Below, one piece after another: positions 33,108-44,004 of a stretch of DNA of 64,000 nucleotides. Source of the stretch: Rosa chinensis. Its lineage: Eukaryota > Streptophyta > Magnoliopsida > Rosales > Rosaceae. The notes below the pieces were generated by a model. It had not been told where the DNA came from, searched no databases, and saw only the letters and a list, made by a program, of their open reading frames with translations. The position numbers and the translations under genes were made by a program. Where the stretch lies: NCBI RefSeq assembly GCF_002994745.2, contig NC_037094.1:16392001-16456000 (forward strand), in the 5' to 3' direction. Position 1 is the stretch's first letter; every line of letters begins with the position of its first letter.

Positions 33108-33739
33108 TAGGGATGGCAATGGGGAGGGTAGGGTAAGGGGATTAAATTACCATCCCCATACCCGACTTCATTTTTCATCCCCATACCCTCCCCAATCCCC
33201 GTAATAAGATACTGGGGATTCCCCGTCCCCGTCCCCATTGGGGATTAGGTCCCCATACCCGCCCCAATCCCCATTAACAATATTACCAATTTATTATATA
33301 AAAATTTATACAAACAATTATGGATTGTAAAATATGAAGTTAAAATTGAACATCAAAATAAAATAAATTTCTTATTTCAATCAAGGAAAATTAACATGTT
33401 GATAAAGATCTTTTATTAAAAGAATCTTCCTTTTTTTTAACATATTTATTAACAGAATTTAAATATTGACAAAAAGATTAAGTTTACATAAATATTTATT
33501 TATAAATAATATCAAAAAATATATATAATAAATATATATATATATATATGTATTTCTTATAATTCTTATTGGGTGGGTATGGGGATGGGGATCAAAATAC
33601 CATCCCCGCCCCATACCCGATTTCAAAATTCGAATACTGGGGATCCCCATCCCCGTTACCCGATTTTCCCCGAATTTCTCCCCATTAGGGTTGAATACCC
33701 TATGGGTACCCTACCCGATGGGGATTTTTGCCATCCCTA
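33108..33739. mobile_element. Non-autonomous hAT element (632 bp)
   Basis: Perfect 8-bp TSD cactggtg (33100-33107, 33740-33747). The ends are TAGGGATGGCAA and its complement, with G/C-rich subterminal words (ggggatccccatccccg) in both arms. The centre is AT-rich with a (TA)n run near 33525-33550. No transposase. Confidence 0.93.
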
Positions 33740-34026
33740 CACTGGTGTAATTTTTTATTTTTCAGAGCTTAAAATGAACATTTTGATTTTTTGATTTTAA
33801 ATGAAGTGAGTGAGATTTAATTAAAATCTCTTATTAAGTTAAGTGAGAGTATTTTTTATTAAAAAAAAAGTGAATATTTTTGGCTCAAACTAATTAGTAG
33901 TCCTTTAGTTATTCTCTTATTCTCTCTCGATCCCTATTTTAATTTTTTATTTAACATGCTTTCCGTTCAATCTTCATTAAGGTTGAGACTTTCATTAAGC
34001 TAACTTCTCGAAATTAAAAGAGACCA

Positions 34027-34118
34027 AAAGGTCCACCATGGCGGCTCAAAGCTAGCCAGCTTGACAGTACCCTTTGCAGCTTCTAATTCAACAGTCTAGT
34101 GGCCAATATTAAAGTTCA
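34027..34118 (-). pseudogene. SDR relic D, 3' part of exon 5
   Basis: The minus strand matches gene C exon 5 around the AKGPVKLA segment (37260-37330) but with frame damage. It ends at the TSD taaagttca (34110-34118), beyond which a Pack-MULE interrupts the exon. The rest of the exon is at 35946-36240. Confidence 0.7.
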
Positions 34119-34261
34119 GGAGTAGGCTGCAATGAACCAAAACTTTTTGCACCAAAGGGGCCCCACTGACGTGGCCAGTTATCATCCTCACAAATTGGTT
34201 ATTTTTTGTTGACTAGTAATGAGACATTAACCGTAATTTTGTGCTGTCATGGTAAAAGGAT

Positions 34262-34571
34262 GAGGAGTTTCTGGTATTTTGGCATGTCTGGGATGAGGTT
34301 TACATGCAGCTGGGTTGGTATCTTGTTCATCAAAACCACGAAAACTCATTTGGTTTGGGCGTTTGGCAGCTCCTCCCCCTGGGCTTCAAACGGGAGGGGA
34401 GTTGCGAAGTGAATTACGAGTCGGATCAATTTGCAAATCAAGCGAGTGACCTCTCCTTGCAATGCAATGATTCAGTGCTTCCGCTCGGTAAGAACAACTA
34501 GAAAGGGGATTTTGTTCACAACCGAGAGCAGGTCGATTCAAGCATTAGCCTTGGTTCTGCTAAGGCAAGGT
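34262..34571 (+). pseudogene. Exon-like fragment inside the Pack-MULE
   Basis: Contains a 65-codon frame (GVWQLLPLGFKREGSCEV, then NQASDLSLQCNDSV) with a stop before the splice-donor-like gcaaggtaagt. Codon composition is exon-like, but I do not recognise the parent. Confidence 0.35.
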
Positions 34572-35146
34572 AAGTATAGTTTTCTTTAGGCCAAGCAAGC
34601 ATTTACTGCAGCTACTGTTTGTTTAATTGTCAATCTTACAGTACATAATTGTGATGTATCAGAAAAGGTGGCATCTGTTATTAGTTTTACTGTCGTGACG
34701 TCAATGGAGAACTATCATGATTTTGATATTTTGGTCCCAAATCTTGAGGTTTTGGCTTTGTTTCATATTACTTTGATCATGCTTTATGCTTGAACAATTT
34801 GGCTGGATCCTATAAAACCAGAACCAGCATTAATGATAAACATACAATTCACAATCTGCAATGAAAACAAGAAAACTCACAGTTGTGTTGTCCACAAAAA
34901 TAATATAGACCAAAAGATGTTCGTATAGATAGTACCTCAGGATAGTTGTTGCTATCAATCGTCTGAAGGCAAGTGATAAGTTCCAATCTCACTGAAGGCG
35001 AATCAATCATTCATCTGAAAATTTAGCAATTTCACTGGTAATCGATTTTCCAATCTCATGTTGAAAGAGAAAAGACTGAAGCAATAGTAAATTCCCTCGT
35101 CTTTGTAACCTCAAGCATTGTTTACAGATGTGTAAAAAGATATAGA

Positions 35147-35258
35147 CTGACCTCTCCACTTGAGGCTCCTGTTTGAGCAGTGCTTCATGTTCCTCATTGG
35201 CATCAACAACTAGTGCGTGCAGCTGGATGTCTCCTATGGTACTCATGGATCTGCACAT
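35147..35258 (-). pseudogene. Exon-like fragment inside the Pack-MULE
   Basis: The minus-strand frame MCRSMSTIGDIQLHALVV continues to KQEPQVER and ends at a GT donor-like site. The parent is not recognised. Confidence 0.3.
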
Positions 35259-35945
35259 AGCATAGGAATCCTTCTAGTCATGTACGAATAAACAGATGAA
35301 GGGTGGGTGCATGAGTGATGGGTATCTCATATATGCAATTATGCAAACATCAGAGTTAAGAGTTTCGAGAGTAAAGTTTACAGAAATGGTTAAATTCTAC
35401 CTAAATCAATAGAACATTCCTGCTTTGCTAAACTTGATCACAAATTTTGTCTTCGGATGATCAAATTTCTCACATTTAAAAATCCCAAAAGAAGATGCAA
35501 GAGAAAGAGAGAAGACACACACCCGTACGTTTCAATCTATGATAAAATGCTGTGAACACATATTGGTCATCGATCTGAGAGCAGAGCCGCAAACTCGTCC
35601 TTGCTCGCATGCATTACCGTTATATCCTCATAGATCTCAACCTGAAAACACTAACAACCAATTTCCAGACATGGAATAATTCACAATCCTAACAAGCGAA
35701 ATTGCAGAGAGATTGAGAACAGTGATACTTACGAGTCTCTGTGTGTTGATTCTTCAAACTGGACCTTTATCTCCGACCTCCTCGATGCACATGCCTTTCT
35801 CCTTCTCCCTTAAAACCCCTTATGGTAAAAACTCCAATTACAGTTTCATCTTTCCTGTCATATGTGAGTTGACGAGGTCAATCTAACGGAAATCCTCACG
35901 GCATCTGTTGGTCTACAATTGTTTTGGTTCATTCCAGACTCCTCC

Positions 35946-36240
35946 TAAAGTTCAAGTATGTGCTAGTGATATCCGGGATGAACTGCGTTAATTGCAATTT
36001 CGGGATGTTTCTTCTCCACAATTCTTTGTAATGGTTGAGAGCCGTCTTGGATACCATGTACGTCTGTAAGCTGAGAAATTTGTTGGCCAGTTTTTTCTTT
36101 TCACCACATTCTCCTTGGCATCCTTTAGAAACTCCTCAACCACCCTGTCCACTTTTCTTCTGTCCAACTCAGGCCTACAACATGATCTCCTAGCTCCTTC
36201 TCTGCTTTTGATTTCGAAGAAGCTCAAACACATACAACAT
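35946..36240 (-). pseudogene. SDR relic D, 5' part of exon 5
   Basis: The minus strand matches gene C exon 5: acceptor AG, then [25 protein letters not shown], a frameshifted YMVSK catalytic segment and PEIAINAV. Frameshifts (near 36060 and 36180) and a stop after the PGY motif kill it. Exons 1-4 are missing. The exon is split by the 34119-35945 Pack-MULE. Confidence 0.85.
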
Positions 36241-36310
36241 GTTAGACAACCATCAAAACCCAAAAGCTTAAGCGGGAAGTAAGACAATGGACGCAATATA
36301 TATAATTTTA

Positions 36311-36488
36311 GAGGAGTGAAATCCACACTCTTTTTTTTTTTTTGAAATGAACTTCTCTCTTATTTTGGTTGAAATTTTGATAAAGAGACAAAATTCAAGT
36401 CACTAAAGACAAAATTTAGGTTGCTAAAAAATAAAACATAGAGTGTGGATTGTGAATCGTAAAATGAGAACTGTGGATTTCACTCCCC
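36311..36488. mobile_element. MITE (178 bp)
   Basis: TIRs GAGGAGTGAAATCCACA and its near-complement lie at the ends, with TA on each side as a possible TSD. Non-coding. It lies between SDR relic D and gene C. Confidence 0.75.
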
Positions 36489-37217
36489 TAACCATGAAAA
36501 ATGTTCAGTCATGCAACGGAATGTATTTGTATAGAACAATGTGCCAAAATTTTAAGACAATTAAAATAGTGTGGCTTCATCTCACTTGTTCTACTCTAAT
36601 AGAAATGCTCAACTTCCGTACTTAATTTCTATATATGTAATAATGGTGATTAATTTTGTAACCAAGATTTAACATATTGAAAATTGAACGAATGTGGGAT
36701 ATGATTTCGTGAATTTGGGCAAGACAATGGATATATAAGCCCATATTGGCAACGAGCCATTGAGAATTTTCGAAGTGTATTAGATTATCCACATGAATTT
36801 GGTTGGTTTAGGACTGAACAAAGAATTGATGCATGTATGGAATGGTAACTGTAATCTTTATCTCCAACAAATTATATCAGTAATTTTTTAGAGGATTAAT
36901 TAGGCATATTTGTGTCTCTATAAAAATTAATTTGGAATATCAAGTGCCCATCCGCTTTTTCAAGAAGAGGGCAAGGGCCCTCACACTCAGGAAACCATCT
37001 TCCATTTCTCTATTTTTTTATTAATAAAAAAAACAAAAAATTACAAGAAAGGAAGGGGACCAAATCAAAACCTTCCCACCAAAAACAAAACTAAGATTAA
37101 AATCTCCATAAAGAGCATGTAGAACCATAAATTTCCCAATTCTAATTAAAGAGACTATCTTTGTCTTTTTAATCTTTATTATATGTAACATATAGATACT
37201 TCAATATACATTTTCAT
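36489..37217. other. Intergenic sequence downstream of SDR gene C
   Basis: AT-rich with no gene seen. A segment at 36950-37130 (ctcacactcaggaaaccatc, then A-rich) looks like a degraded retroposon 3' end, but no TSD was found. Confidence 0.4.
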
Positions 37218-39394
37218 TCAAAACGATGAGACTTCAAGCTGGTCAAAATAGAGGCTAGAAGGTCCACCTTCAGGACTCAAGGCCAGCTTAACAGGACCCT
37301 TTGCACCTTCTTCAACAGAGTGCCCGCCAACGTTGAAGGTCATGTCAGTGCTAGTGTAGCCAGGACTAACTGCATTGATTGCAATTTCGGGGTGGCTCTT
37401 TGCCAGAACTCTGGTGTAAGCATTCATGGCTGCCTTGGACACTACGTAAGCAGAGAAGTTTATAGGCCAGTCATTAGCTTCAACCAAATTCTCTTTCGCA
37501 TCCTTCAGAAACTCCTCAACAACCTTGTCCACTTTCTCTTCGGTGAGGCCTTGAACATCTCCTAGTTCATCCCTTGCTTTCTGATGCGTAACACGCTGGA
37601 ACACATACAAACATTTGAATATTACAAAAAAAAAAAAAATTAAGTTATATGTCAATTTGGATCACATTCATGTACCCCTTCTTGTGTTACATCGCTACGA
37701 ACAAAGTCAACTATAAAGATTGAAACGATAATCTATATCAAGCTAACAATTATTTTATACTAAATAACTAAAAAGTAGGCTCTGGAATGGGGTTTGGAAC
37801 TTCTAAAAACCGTGTAGACAACACTACTAATGTGATACACGTCCAATATGTCCTAATATCATCTGTATTAGTAATGTGATACACAATTTATACAATATAA
37901 GAATATGATCCATGTAGCATTATTCAAAAGAAAATTATTTTTTGATCGGCTATATTTGAAAGGAATTTTTCAAATATATTTGCCTTAATTAAGGAGTTTA
38001 ATCCAGTTTTGTACCTTTAACTGTCCTCCGATGGAAGAGACATTGACCATTTTAGGTGAACCAGATTTTTGCAGAAGTCGAATAGTTGCTTTGCTCATTT
38101 GCTTGATTCCATAGTAGTTCGTTTTCAGACATTTCTCTGCCCTTTCGTATGTTTGCTCTAGATGCTTTTTCAAGTCTCCAGCTTTTGAACCAAACATCTG
38201 TGCAGCATAATCTCCACTAGTTATTGATGTTACAAATATACATAGATATATACATACATATACATATATATAGACACACTTTATATATATCTGCGCGCGT
38301 ATATTTATTTATTTAAATTCTCCAGGACATTTAATGTCTCTCTATATTGCATGAACTTACATGTTCATAATCAAAAGTTAAGAATGTCTCTCTCTATATT
38401 ACATAAACTTACATGCTCATAATCAAAAGTTATGTTCTTTGCATTCCCTCCGATCACTGTGATTCCGTTAACTCCTGCATTGTTGACCTGTATTACAGAA
38501 CAGTGTATTAAACTGTATAACGTATCTATATAAAAACCAGCAAGTCAAATTATAATTTCTTTTCTTTGTGGAGGAGCTTTTTGATCCTTTGTCATTAACT
38601 ATATCATAGGAATTGAAAGTCAAGTAATACTGATAGAGAGGTAATAAAGTACCAATATGTCAAGCTTCCCGAACTGGGATTCGATGAAATCTGCTAAAGA
38701 AGCAATGCTAGTTGCATCGGTTACATCTAGTTGATGAAAAATTACATCAGTCAAGCCAGAAAGCTTGAGCTTTTCGACAGCTTCTTGTCCGCTCTTCACA
38801 TCTCTTGCAGTTAATACTACCAGGATCCCATTAGAAGCTAGTTGCCTGCATATCTCAAATCCAATCCCTTTGTTGGCCCCGGTGACAACACAAATTCTGA
38901 AACCAAAAAGAGAACAAGTATTTTTTGCCTGTGAGAATCAAGACAATTAAGTTAGTAATTAATTAAGGAAATTGTCTCTGCTTAAGTTTGTAGATGTGTC
39001 AGGTTGCTCTGAACCAGAACGGTTGTAACATTACATAGAATTAGACATGCATGTCTGAATTTCTTGTCCTAATTCATAGTCTGGCAATATAACATAATTT
39101 CATTAATAAATCTATGATATATATAGAAATAGACTATTAGTCTCAAATTAATCTATTAATGCGCGCATGGAGCTAGTTTACTTCTAAAAGTCTGAATCAA
39201 ACTAATTTATTTTGATATACATTAATATACCTTAGATAGAATCATGGAATCATATAACATTTCAGATATTAATTTGATCGACAAGACACATGTAATACTT
39301 AGCCTTCAGTGAAGAAAGTGTTTATGGGAATCTATGAACATATGTGTGTATATACTTACCTCTTTGACTGAGAATCGATGGTTGTTTCGGCCAT
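37218..39394 (-). CDS. SDR gene C: menthol dehydrogenase/salutaridine reductase-like (5 exons)
   Basis: NADPH-dependent SDR like gene A; substrate unknown. Minus-strand exons: 39360-39394, 38653-38896, 38413-38487, 38015-38197, 37218-37595, all with GT-AG introns and an open frame of 304 residues. Motifs: TGANKGIG (17-24), LTARD, NNAG (~95-98), catalytic Asn145 (KTNYYG), Ser173 (VNVSS), Tyr229 and Lys233 (YVVSK), NAVSPGY. Exons 3 and 4 are 12 and 24 bp longer than in gene A, placing a [17 protein letters not shown] segment in the substrate-loop region. TATA at 39481-39490. A CACTA element sits 143 bp upstream of the ATG, so regulation may be altered. Intron 3 carries a duplicated splice-donor segment. 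Confidence 0.9.
38331..38435 (-). repeat. 52-bp tandem duplication covering the exon 3 donor of SDR gene C
   Basis: The block atgtctctctatatt...acttacatgttcataatcaaaagtta occurs twice (about 38331-38380 and 38384-38432). The second overlaps the end of exon 3 and its GT donor; the first is a decoy copy (GAACATGTAAG on the minus strand) inside intron 3. Confidence 0.75.
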
Positions 39395-39480
39395 ATGAAG
39401 CAAATTAACTATAAGTGAGACGAGGTATGAAAGCTAACTTTAATCGATTATCGATGTATACATCTACTATTGGTTTCTTG

Positions 39481-39490
39481 GTATTTATAC
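39481..39490 (-). promoter_or_regulatory. TATA box of SDR gene C
   Basis: The minus strand reads GTATAAATAC about 90 bp upstream of the ATG. The CACTA insertion begins 46 bp further upstream (39537). Confidence 0.65.
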
Positions 39491-40060
39491 CTTTTCCTTT
39501 TCCACTGTGTTGATCAATCTGTGGCGCAAATATGTCCACTACTACACAAATTGAATCAGACGACACCTCTCAGACGACGCATCCTAGTTTTCCGCCGTCT
39601 GATTGTTTTTTTTTTTAGATGTCGTTTTTATAAAATCCGTCGTCTGATAAGGAATTGAGAATTAGTTCAGAAGACGTTTAAGGATAGAACCGTTGTATGA
39701 CCCTAAAAATATTGAGCGGCAAATTTTCCGCCATGTGTATGGTGCCAATCTCATCTCAAACTCCACATTCCCCCCCCCCCCCCCCCCACACATGTATTAA
39801 ACATTCGACGAAAAACAATAAAATTACTCTCGACTGAGGCTTCTCGACAGACCCAAACTCAAAACCAAAACCCTCTCTCGACTTGCCTCACACTAGACAC
39901 TCACTGGCAACCCCGACACTCTCTCCCATCGACAGACCCCGACCTCTCTCTCCCACTGACAAACCCTTTCTCGTCAAACCCTATCTCTTCTTCTACAACC
40001 CCAACCAAAGCTCTCTCTCTCTCTCTCTCTCTCTTCTCGACAAACCCAGACCAAAACCTA

Positions 40061-40508
40061 ATGGGTTATTCGATCTGGGAAATAGCAAAGGCCTACATCG
40101 ATAACCACTTGAGTTCGTCGTCGCCGTTGACCTCTACCCAGGCAATCGTTGTTGACCCGAACAACTCCGAGCTCTAGTCCGACCGCGCTAAGGCCAACAT
40201 CAAATCCAACAATCTCTGGTAACAACGACGTCTCTCTTGCAATTTTCGATGCCTGTTCTTCATCGCCGTCTTCTTGTTTCGTTTCTGAGACCTAGGAATT
40301 GAATTGTGTTTTTTGTGTGAACTTATGGGTTTGGGGTTTTTGAATTATAGGGATTCTGAGCGATTGTATTCTTTGTTGTAGTAAGGGACAAGGAGGGATT
40401 TCAGCACTACAAGCACTCCAGAAACACACCGGAGAAACCCGTGTCATCTCAATCGAAAGCTTGGCTCAATTCCTCGAAACGGAGGTGCTCTCTGAGGTCT
40501 CCGACCAG
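40061..40508 (+). pseudogene. Unrecognised captured gene fragment in CACTA
   Basis: Exon-like frames read MGYSIWEIAKAYIDNHLSSS (from 40061, with an in-frame TAG shortly after) and, from about 40379, KGQGGISALQALQKHTGE followed by RVISIESLAQFLETEV, ending at a cag/gttatc donor at 40508. They look like two exons of one gene with a ~190-bp intron. I do not recognise the parent. Confidence 0.45.
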
Positions 40509-42310
40509 GTTATCTACTTCATCTTTCTCTCAATTTTTGATTTCCCCTAATCTGTTCAGTTTCAAAATCCTATTTTTATGGTCTGGTTTTCTTCAATCCG
40601 TCTTGAGAATTTGCGTTTTGATTGGTTTGGTTGCGTTTTCCCCTCTCTGTTATCTCTAATCTCTCTCTCTTTCTCCCCCATCTTGGATGTGCATGGAATC
40701 CATCTCTCTACTATTGCCATAAAAAGTGCAGAAGGAGGAATCCTATAAGGTGAAGAAGAATTCTTGACCGATAACTGAGATGAAGACCACACCATCAAAA
40801 TCAGTCTCTTTGGTAGGATACTGTGAAGAAGAAGGGGAGAAGGTATGAAGTTTGCACTCCTGAATTATTAATCATTGCCTGCAACTTGCACTTATTGTCT
40901 AAATCTATAAATCATATGTTCTTGAGATAAGCAGCAATTAAATGGAGAGAGTTTCATATTGTTTTGTTTAGAAATTGAGCGAACCATAGGGTAAGTTTTG
41001 TACGTTATAGATACATATCTTTCTTCCTTCTCATTCTGAACAAGGTTAGTTTAGTCTGAACCTTATCAATCGGAAGTTGAACTCATAAATGGATCCACTT
41101 TGCTGTTCCGCGGAGTGACTCTTCACTTAAACATAGTTGTTTCTATGTAACATAAATGTGTGTGGCATGCTGGTATTGTTGAATGGTTCAATGTATTATG
41201 ACTAAATGATATATCATTAATCGAATTGTGTTATTACTGCTTCTGCCAAAGGACTTCTTTATCTCCATTCCACTGACATATGAAAGCTACCAACATACTT
41301 TTGGACTTTGGTTTCTGAATCATACCAATAGAGTTATGGGAATATACCTCTGTAAGGTAAAGCCATCTTCATTTTAAAAAGCATTTGTATTTTATTTTCT
41401 TCTCTGCATCATATATATGAACACAAAATGTGTTTGTACTGCCATCCACAATCCTATTTCATGTATTTACATGTCAAATACCACTGACATGAACATTGAA
41501 AAAACAAGGAAAGTATAAAATGTCGAGACCTGGATCTGTTTTGAAACATGTCTAGTACAAGCTGTATTTCACATTCATCTCTTTGTGACTGAAAATTGTG
41601 TTCGTCAAATTTGACAAATGCAAAGTCTAGTACAAGCTGATTTTGTTTCTTATTTTGCTTCCAAGGATTTGTGTTTCATCTACCGAAGCTTTGTGGGCTG
41701 CATTCGAGATTTCTGGGCATTCTCCATATTTGGTTTGCTCTCTCTCGATTCTTCTCATTGTTTGTGATTGATTTTGGGAAATTTTTGCACTTTTGTTGAG
41801 TTATAGGTTTTGGGTTTTACATTATTATGTATTAAACATCAGTGGGCAGAATAGTCTGGGATTCGATATGCCTTCATACCGTCTTCAAGTTTTTTTCCTT
41901 TTTTAATTTTTTTTTATGAGATATCATCTTCGAGTTGGAAATGTGAAATTACTGTGTTTTTGAGTTAAAATAAAAAACGAGTTCTGGTAGCGATGAGTTG
42001 TTCAGTTGCAAGACTTACTGCATATGACTATAGGTATTAAGTTACTTGTGGACCTGTGGTCATGTTGTGAATTACGAATCAAGTATAGATCTGATATGCA
42101 GTTTCTAGTTCAGCTTGTTTCTTCGATACTGCTACAAAATAAGTACACTTACAAGATCTCGGATTTCACTTATTGAAGAAACACATATTGAAAAGAGAAT
42201 ACTATCAAACACAACAACAGATTTTTGAGTTTCTCGTCACTCCATATTTGTCGTTTAACACACTACATGCAAGATCCTTTTTGTGAATAATTTATATGTT
42301 CTGTTTGCAG

Positions 42311-43170
42311 GAGAACATGGTTGCGAAGGTTATCAAGCGGTGACATGGTTTTGGGATTGGTTGTAGCTAATGTTGCTATTTTTCCTTTATGGAGGATAGC
42401 AGACCCTATATTCATGTACAAGAATTTTACTGTGAGTTCTTAATTTGAACTTGTGTGCTATTAAGTGCTGTCAACTTTTTTGTATTTAATCTTTAATTCC
42501 TGACCATTTATGGGCTCTGTCTTCTGGAGCAGCTGCTTGATTATGTGTACCCATTGGCTTTTCATAAGTGACTTAAGTAACTAGTGCACAACTCAAGGAA
42601 ACAATGTGTTGACGGACAGAACTCTTTATAGGTGCTTAGTATTCTTGTCTCATAATATTCCATTTCTTACTTCATTTTCCTAACTTCTTGATTTTCTCTA
42701 AGCAGATCTCATTAAACAATTTTACAAGTGGACGTCTTCACACATTGATAACTTCTACATTTAGTCATGTTGATATTGGGCATATCATTTCTAACATGAT
42801 TGGACTGTATTTTTTTGGGATCAATGTAAGCTCAGCTTCCTCATAAGCTATTTCTCTTGCGTGCTACTGGTTCCAATTTTTCTTAAACACACATATCCTA
42901 AAGGATTCCTGTATGCTACTATATTTGTTATGGAATCAGTTTAGTTGAAGCATGTATCATAAAGCTAAGTTTGCTCAACTTATTTTGTTAATATAATCTT
43001 TATGAAATGGCGAGTTCAATCAGTTTCAATCTTGCTTACTGACTTTGGTATATTGACCAGATTGGATTTCACTTTTGGGCCTGAGTTTTTGCTGAAGTTG
43101 TATCTAGCTGGAGCTATTGGTGGCTCAATCTTTTACTTGGTGCACCATACCTTCCTTGCTGCATCATTGA
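42311..43170 (+). pseudogene. Captured rhomboid-like protease fragment (3 exons) in CACTA
   Basis: Exon 42311-42431 reads RTWLRRLSSGDMVLGLVVAN and on to NFT; exon 42706-42825 reads SLNNFTSGRLHTLITSTFSH and IGHIISNMIGLYFFG; exon 43061-43170 reads FGPEFLLKLYLAGAIGGSIF. These match by memory the N-terminal half and first membrane helices of plant mitochondrial-type rhomboids (RBL12-like intramembrane proteases). Introns are retained, so capture was at DNA level. The third exon is out of frame by one base, and the catalytic GxSG serine helix is missing, so no active protease can be made. Confidence 0.8.
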
Positions 43171-43348
43171 AGGTACCATGATCCTGACAAACTAACATAT
43201 GGTGTTGACATGAAAGAAATAAGATGGTGCGGGATTCTCTAGGTAAGATTGATTATTGATATTCATAGGTATCTGCTAGTATTTGATTACATAATTCCGT
43301 TTAAAGATGCATGGCAGTACATAGTAATTATAGTCACCCTCTGTAGAG

Positions 43349-44004
43349 AATTGCTCTTGCATATCTGGTAGTGGCACTGATAGAAATTTTCTTGAGAACT
43401 GCACAAACCAAAGATGTGCCACCTAGCAGGCTGATTGCAGCATGTGTTCTCACTACTTACTTTGCTGTTATTTATGGGACAGATGTTCCTGATTGGAAAT
43501 TTACCGTCTTTGACAGAGACAATAGTGATTAAGGGAAGAGTTTCACTGTAAGCTTCTGGTTTTCAAATCACATACTTATAAATAATTGGCATGTCTGAAA
43601 ATCATTAGAAAATTATTGAGTTGGGAAACTTTGTATGTGATTGGAGTTTAAAATATTAAATTATATCACACTTCTTTAAGTGAAAACGTCCATTTCAATT
43701 TCAGGTATCTTGTGGCGTTAGAGGAGAACTGGATCCTCCTTGTAATGTAGTGGGATACATTGATGGACAAGTGTTGGGAATCAATCATGTGTATCAGCAT
43801 CCAGCTTGGAAAAGATCAAAAGTATGTACTTTATCTTTCTTTCTTTTGTTTAATCACTTTCTGATCATCAAGATATTATAACACTGTCAGGTTTACATAT
43901 TTAACTTGTGTATGTACTCTGAACTGCCAGGCTTGCAATGAGAATTCCCCATATGAAGGACCTTTCCGAAATGGTGCTCCTTTTGAACCTCAAGGAATTG
44001 TAAG
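43349..44004 (+). pseudogene. Captured HGSNAT-like acetyltransferase fragment (3 exons) in CACTA
   Basis: Exon 43349-43547 reads RIALAYLVVALIEIFL, later VPDWKFTVFDRDNSD, then an in-frame TAA; exon 43705-43821 reads CGVRGELDPPCNVVGYID and GINHVYQHPAWKRSK; exon 43931-44004 reads NENSPYEGPFRNGAPFEP. By memory these match plant heparan-alpha-glucosaminide N-acetyltransferase-like membrane proteins. Introns are retained. The premature stop and a short deletion in the last exon show it is decayed. It lies 3' of the rhomboid fragment in the same orientation. Confidence 0.8.

Larger units (their letters stand above)
34119..35945. mobile_element. Pack-MULE (1,827 bp) inserted in SDR relic D exon 5
   Basis: Perfect 9-bp TSD taaagttca (34110-34118, 35946-35954). 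The 25-bp TIRs (34119-34143, 35921-35945) match at 22 of 25 positions, with tips GGAGTAGGCTG and GGAGGAGTCTG and a shared AATGAACCAAAAC. Inside are at least two exon-like segments: 34262-34571 (plus, ending at a gcaag/gtaagt donor) and 35147-35258 (minus, ending at a GT donor). The parent genes are not recognised. No transposase. Confidence 0.88.

Noticed and set aside
34262..34571. Plastid DNA insertion
   Set aside because: First impression from gene-like composition, but I could not match any plastid gene, and a 9-bp TSD with TIRs shows the segment is inside a MULE.
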